From: Rhodospirillaceae bacterium
GTDB lineage: Bacteria > Pseudomonadota > Alphaproteobacteria > GCA-2731375
Assembly: GCA_018701215.1 (NCBI GenBank)
Contig: JABIWH010000066.1
Span: 1-8,737, forward strand
Length of the DNA: 8,737 nt
Reading direction: 5' to 3'
The notes under the pieces were generated by a model. The model was not told where the DNA came from. It did no database searches and saw nothing but the letters and a program-made list of their open reading frames with translations. Below, piece after piece: positions 5,638 through 8,737 of the stretch. Position 1 is the first letter of the stretch. Each line of letters starts with the position of its first letter. The translations under genes and the position numbers were made by a program.

Positions 5638-6405
5638 TTATTCCGCCGCTTTCGTCAGGACGGCGGGGGCATTCGTCGCCATGAAGCCGCGGATGTGACG
5701 CAAGGCGAGGGCGATCTTTCGGTCGTTCTCTTTCCAGGGATAAAGGCTGACCTGGGCGTTCGGCGCCAGCAGCGCCGTCTCCATCGCCGTCGCGTAGGGG
5801 TGCGCCGGGACGTCGTCCGGCAGGACCAGCACCGGTGTCTGGCAATTTCGCACGAAATCGCGGTCGACGGTGAAGACGAAATCCGCCCGCTTCGTATACA
5901 TGTTGTTGAGGAACTCCGAGGTCATCTCCATGGTGACCTCGGGCCGCCGCTTAATGAACTCTGGCGCCCAGCCGTTGATGTTGTTGGTGTAGTAAATATC
6001 GGGATGGCTGGAGATATAGCCGCTCGGGTGTACCAGCGTGGCGGCGACGATCCGGTCACCCGCTTGTTTCAGCAGGTTCCAGATCATGGGGCCGGCGATG
6101 CAAAAACCCAGCACCATGAAGCGGTCGATGCCGAGATGGTCCATCAGGCCGAGCTGGTCGTCGGTGAAGCCGTCCCATGTCCGCTCGATCTCGAGCGGCC
6201 CCTCCGACTGGCCGCCATTGGCGTTGCGCAGGTCCAGCGCGATGACACGATAGGTATCGCTGAATTCCTCCAGCGGATTGAAGGCATGATTGGCGAGCCC
6301 CGCGATGGTCGCGTTCAGCCCGCCGCCGGGAATGACCAGCAGCGGGAAGCCGGAACCGGCCTCCTCGTAATGGATCTGCACGGGACCGTTTTCATAGATT
6401 GGCAT
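5638..6405 (-). CDS. Alpha/beta-fold hydrolase with Cys at the nucleophile position, 255 aa
   Basis: The layout is that of a small soluble alpha/beta hydrolase. The oxyanion loop region is PLLVIPGGGLN (21-31). VIALDLRNANGGQSEGP (54-70) follows strand 4. The nucleophile elbow is VLGFCIAGP (98-106), and the late acid-turn motif is PVLVLPDDVPAHP (191-203). The elbow reads G-F-C-I-A, so Cys102 replaces the usual Ser, as in dienelactone hydrolases. D197 or D198 is the likely acid. The usual catalytic His segment before the last helix reads PWKENDRK without His; H237 (ALRHIRGF) is the nearest candidate but sits unusually late. No signal peptide. ATG at 6405 is preceded by AGGAGA (6412-6417) at six bases; an upstream extension would run into yghU. 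I have a vague memory of similar proteins with the same GFCI elbow, so this may be a conserved family trait. Substrate unknown. Confidence 0.88.
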   Translation of the reverse strand: MPIYENGPVQIHYEEAGSGFPLLVIPGGGLNATIAGLANHAFNPLEEFSDTYRVIALDLRNANGGQSEGPLEIERTWDGFTDDQLGLMDHLGIDRFMVLGFCIAGPMIWNLLKQAGDRIVAATLVHPSGYISSHPDIYYTNNINGWAPEFIKRRPEVTMEMTSEFLNNMYTKRADFVFTVDRDFVRNCQTPVLVLPDDVPAHPYATAMETALLAPNAQVSLYPWKENDRKIALALRHIRGFMATNAPAVLTKAAE

Positions 6406-6564
6406 GGCGGTTCTCCTCTTCCGACTAGGTATACGGCGTTTGTAGCAATGGTTTCCACCTTGCACGAGTACAATCATTCCCATCAACAAGGCACCATTCG
6501 CCGCGATGGCCCCGCATATGGTATCACTGATCGCAGCCACGACATCCGGAACGGAGTTCGCACA
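6406..6564. promoter_or_regulatory. Divergent promoter region between the hydrolase and yghU genes
   Basis: This 159-base gap separates two divergently read starts and must hold the promoter of each. It contains both ribosome binding sites: AGGAGA (6412-6417, minus) and GGAG (6553-6556, plus, eight bases before the ATG). TTGCACGAGTACAA near its middle has dyad-like ends (TTG...CAA) and could be a regulator site, but this is weak. I cannot assign -35/-10 boxes with confidence. Confidence 0.45.
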
Positions 6565-7434
6565 ATGACAAAGACCTACACACCGCCGAAAGTCTGGAAA
6601 TGGGAAGCCCAAAAGCAAGGGCGTTTTACCAGCACCAACCGCCCGACCGCAGGCCCGACCCATGACAAGGAATTGCCCGTCGGCAAGCACCCGCTACAGC
6701 TCTATTCGCTTGGCACGCCAAACGGCGTGAAGGTCACGGTGCTGCTGGAGGAGCTGCTGGCGCTTGGCCATGCGGGCGCCGAATACGACGCCTGGCTGAT
6801 CCGCATCGGCGACGGCGACCAGTTCGGCAGCGGTTTCGTTGCGGTAAACCCGAACTCCAAAATCCCGGCGCTGATGGACCATAGCACCAGTCCGCCAACG
6901 CGGCTCTTCGAGTCCGGCGCTATGCTGCTATACCTAGCCGAGAAATTCGGCGCATTCCTGCCGAGCGATCCGGCACTGCGGGCGGAATGCCTGTCCTGGC
7001 TGTTCTGGCAGATGGGCAGCACCCCCTATCTTGGCGGTGGCTTTGGCCATTTCTACGCCTACGCGGAGGAAAAACAGCAATACCCCATCGACCGCTACAC
7101 AATGGAAACCAAGCGCCAGCTCGACGTACTCGACCGGCGCCTGGCCGACAACCGCTACATGTGCGGCGACGAATACACCATCGCCGATATGGCGATCTGG
7201 CCGTGGTACGGCGGGCTGATCATTTTTAACCAGTATGAAGCAGCAGAGTTCCTCGACGCCACGAGCTACATCAACGTGTTGCGCTGGGCGGAGGAAATCC
7301 ACGCCCGGGAGCCGGTCAAGCGCGGCCGCATGGTCAACCGCCTGCGCGGCGAACCGCACGAACAGCTCCACGAACGCCATGACGCCGGGGATTTCGAAAC
7401 GATGACCCAGGACAAGGTTGGGGCGGCGGACTGA
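6565..7434 (+). CDS. yghU: Glutathione-dependent disulfide-bond reductase YghU (nu-class GST), 289 aa
   Basis: Near end-to-end similarity to E. coli YghU (288 aa), a cytosolic dimeric nu-class glutathione transferase that binds glutathione, reduces disulfides and has peroxidase activity with organic hydroperoxides. Diagnostic strings include VGKHPLQLYSLGTPNGVKV (39-57), AEYDAWLIRIGDGDQF (72-87), NPNSKIPAL (95-103) and ESGAMLLYLAEKFG (116-129). Further matches are GGGFGHFY (157-164), GDEYTIADMAIWPW (201-214) and EQLHERHDAGDFET (266-279). The N-terminal thioredoxin-like domain carries the TPNG glutathione loop (51-54) and is followed by the all-helical domain; both are complete. ATG at 6565 follows GGAG by eight bases and matches the E. 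coli N-terminus (TYQPAKVW versus TYTPPKVW). The frame is open much further upstream, but that part is antisense to the hydrolase. It is divergent from the hydrolase gene. Confidence 0.97.
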   Translation: MTKTYTPPKVWKWEAQKQGRFTSTNRPTAGPTHDKELPVGKHPLQLYSLGTPNGVKVTVLLEELLALGHAGAEYDAWLIRIGDGDQFGSGFVAVNPNSKIPALMDHSTSPPTRLFESGAMLLYLAEKFGAFLPSDPALRAECLSWLFWQMGSTPYLGGGFGHFYAYAEEKQQYPIDRYTMETKRQLDVLDRRLADNRYMCGDEYTIADMAIWPWYGGLIIFNQYEAAEFLDATSYINVLRWAEEIHAREPVKRGRMVNRLRGEPHEQLHERHDAGDFETMTQDKVGAAD

Positions 7435-7863
7435 CGGGGAGGTAATAAGAGCATTTAACGAAGCACTGACAATGTTAATAAGTAGCCCTGTCTACCTATG
7501 ACAGAATTATGGCATGGGCAGCGGCTTGGTCTGCCGTTGGCGCGAACCGGAAGGGTGTCACCGTTAATCTTATGTCCGCTTATCACCTAACTTTGAGCAC
7601 CACATTAAAAAAACATCATTTCCGAGTTTGACCCAGAGCGGGCATGGACTCGGATTTTCCGAATGCTCGCTTTTGCCGCCGAAGCGGAAGTTGGTCATCG
7701 CATTGATGACCGTTGATTATCACCGAAATGACAGGGGCTTTTACCGTTTTCGCATTCGCCCGCCGCAAATTGGCGTGTAAATAGACGGATAGTCAGCCTA
7801 TGCTGGAAAACATCAACAAGACCAATCGTGGTTATTGCAATTAGCCGTAGAGGATTTTTTGTT
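7435..7863. other. Gene-free stretch with degenerate repeats and hairpins
   Basis: About 430 bases between yghU and the MFS gene with no supported gene on either strand. It contains fragments resembling the CCGCTTT/AAAGCGG repeat family: ATGTCCGCTT at 7570-7579, TTTGACCCAGAGCGGGCAT at about 7627-7645, and CGCTT (7668-7672) facing AAGCG (7682-7686). A perfect hairpin follows at 7693-7711. The promoter of the MFS gene should lie in the last ~100 bases, but no clear boxes were identified. Confidence 0.5.
7693..7711. repeat. Perfect 7-bp inverted repeat
   Basis: GGTCATC (7693-7699), loop GCATT, GATGACC (7705-7711). No T-run follows. It lies about 150 bases upstream of the MFS start and just after a degenerate AAGCGGAAG repeat half. 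It could be part of the repeat unit, an operator, or a structure ending the yghU transcript. Confidence 0.5.
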
Positions 7864-8634
7864 GTGATCAGGCAGACAACTTCACGTGGCCTTTGGCATA
7901 GTCCCGTATTTGTGTTGATCGTAGCGGTGTTGATCATCTCCACTGCATATGGTGTTCGACAAAGTTCCGGTCTTTTCATGCGACCCATCACGAACGATTT
8001 GGGCTGGGGTCGAGAAGCGTTGTCATTAGCATTCGCAACTCAAGCGCTTATGATGGGTGTCGGCGCCCCCATTGCGGGATACTTGGCAGATCGCTGGGGC
8101 GGCGCTCGCACCGTAGCTCTTGGCGGCGCGCTATTCGGGCTTGGCATTTTCATGATGAGCCAGTCGACGACGCCCCTTTCAATGTTTGTCAGCGCAGGCC
8201 TGATTGCCGGTCTCGGGCTTGGCGGCTGCGGCCTGTCGCTGCTTTTGGCTATCGTTGGTCAAGTGGCTCCAGAGGAAAAACGGAGCCTTTGGATGGGCAT
8301 CGTTACCGCCAGCGCCACCGGTGGGCAATTGCTGATCGTACCGGTAAGCCAGGCGTTGTTAACAGAGTACGATTGGGTGATGACCTTGCTGGTGTTGTCT
8401 GTGATCGCTGGCCTGATTGTGCCCATGGCATTTTCCTTATCAGCCGCATCAGCCGCGACAACGGTTAAAGACAGGGAAATCGGAGCTGGCAAAGCGCTTC
8501 AAGAGGCGCTCCGACATCGTGGTTTCGTTTTGCTAGTCACGGGTTTTTTTGTGTGCGGGTTTCAGGTCGTCTTCATAGCAGTCCATTTGCCGGCATATCT
8601 AGCCCACATTATTCATGATCGCGATCAGCTTTGA
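7864..8634 (+). CDS. MFS transporter, C-terminally truncated (probable pseudogene), 256 aa
   Basis: An inner-membrane major facilitator, of the type that includes oxalate/formate-like and monocarboxylate-like transporters; substrate unknown. The visible helices are TM1 (15-34), TM2 (about 54-74), TM3 (84-99), TM4 (105-132), TM5 (142-165), TM6 (170-192) and TM7 (219-243). MFS motif A, GYLADRWGGART (72-83), lies between TM2 and TM3, and a charged TM6-TM7 loop (201-219) is typical. The protein stops at TGA 8632, after HLPAYLAHIIHDRDQL, whereas the family has twelve helices and ~400 residues. None of the three forward frames continues with membrane segments, so this is not a simple frameshift. 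An insertion or deletion probably removed the second half. The start is GTG at 7864, with AGAGGA (7849-7854) nine bases upstream; a GTG at 7828 would add 12 residues and has no such site. Confidence 0.8.
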   Translation: MIRQTTSRGLWHSPVFVLIVAVLIISTAYGVRQSSGLFMRPITNDLGWGREALSLAFATQALMMGVGAPIAGYLADRWGGARTVALGGALFGLGIFMMSQSTTPLSMFVSAGLIAGLGLGGCGLSLLLAIVGQVAPEEKRSLWMGIVTASATGGQLLIVPVSQALLTEYDWVMTLLVLSVIAGLIVPMAFSLSAASAATTVKDREIGAGKALQEALRHRGFVLLVTGFFVCGFQVVFIAVHLPAYLAHIIHDRDQL

Positions 8635-8737
8635 TCTGAGCACACGGCTTCAGCCGGATCGACGGCGGTTTTCAGCGGCTAATTTTTAGAGGTGTTAGGG
8701 ATTGACGTTCGGGGTTCATTCGGCGGCTCTTGCCGCC
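8635..8737. other. Unassigned hairpin-rich sequence after the broken transporter
   Basis: No gene is supported here. Visible structure: CGGCT-TC-AGCCG near 8646-8657 and a perfect GGCGGC-TCTT-GCCGCC hairpin at 8722-8737 ending at the window edge. On the minus strand a frame coming in from the right would end ...AARAAE-stop at 8716, too short to judge. This may be the end of an insertion element that truncated the transporter, but no terminus could be matched to a known family. Confidence 0.3.
8722..8737. repeat. Perfect 6-bp GC hairpin at the window edge
   Basis: GGCGGC (8722-8727), loop TCTT, GCCGCC (8732-8737). The stem is cut by the window end and may be longer. Confidence 0.5.

Noticed and set aside
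5695..6564. Long in-frame extension upstream of yghU (290 extra codons)
   Set aside because: It is antisense to the well-supported hydrolase gene. The yghU homology and Shine-Dalgarno start at 6565.
6406..6690. 95-residue N-terminal extension of the hydrolase
   Set aside because: It runs through the divergent promoter and into yghU. The fold begins at MPIYENGPVQIHYEE with AGGAGA in front.
1..8737. tRNA, rRNA or CRISPR array
   Set aside because: No cloverleaf-like segment, rRNA-like stretch or regularly spaced repeat was seen. The ettA tail, not a tRNA, is the candidate attachment site.

Overview
The window looks like a chromosomal piece of an alphaproteobacterium. The grounds are a GC-rich, proteobacterial-type ettA, a close homologue of E. 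coli yghU, and two kinds of short palindromic repeat (TAGAGCA-type and CCGCTTT...AAAGCGG-type) that I associate from memory with that class. Genus cannot be told from the sequence alone.

Layout. (a) 1-1662: ettA, an ABC-F translation factor, missing only its first few codons at the window edge. (b) 1663-4410: an accessory-looking interval. It holds intergenic debris, a 103-bp element with terminal inverted repeats, a single-pass membrane protein of unknown function (minus), a small lipoprotein (plus) and a DUF1028 protein (minus). (c) 4533-6405: two minus-strand genes, an alpha/beta hydrolase followed by an aldo/keto reductase. (d) 6565-7434: yghU, a glutathione-dependent disulfide reductase, divergent from the hydrolase. 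(e) 7435-7863: a gene-free stretch with hairpins. (f) 7864-8634: an MFS transporter that stops after about seven membrane segments, followed by about 100 bases of unassigned, hairpin-rich sequence.

The most notable observation is a direct repeat that brackets region (b). The last nine codons plus stop of ettA (1633-1662) recur at 4379-4408. The second copy encodes exactly the same nine residues and stop, although five of its 30 bases differ, so every difference is synonymous. Weaker similarity continues about 40 bases past the stop. A displaced, synonymously diverged gene tail on the far side of a block of accessory genes is the usual footprint of site-specific integration into the 3' end of a gene. 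Segmental duplication is the alternative. No integrase or transposase lies between the copies.

The genes in (c) and (d) could form a small redox/detoxification neighbourhood (aldo/keto reductase, hydrolase, glutathione enzyme), but this rests only on adjacency and generic family roles. No tRNA, rRNA or CRISPR array was seen.
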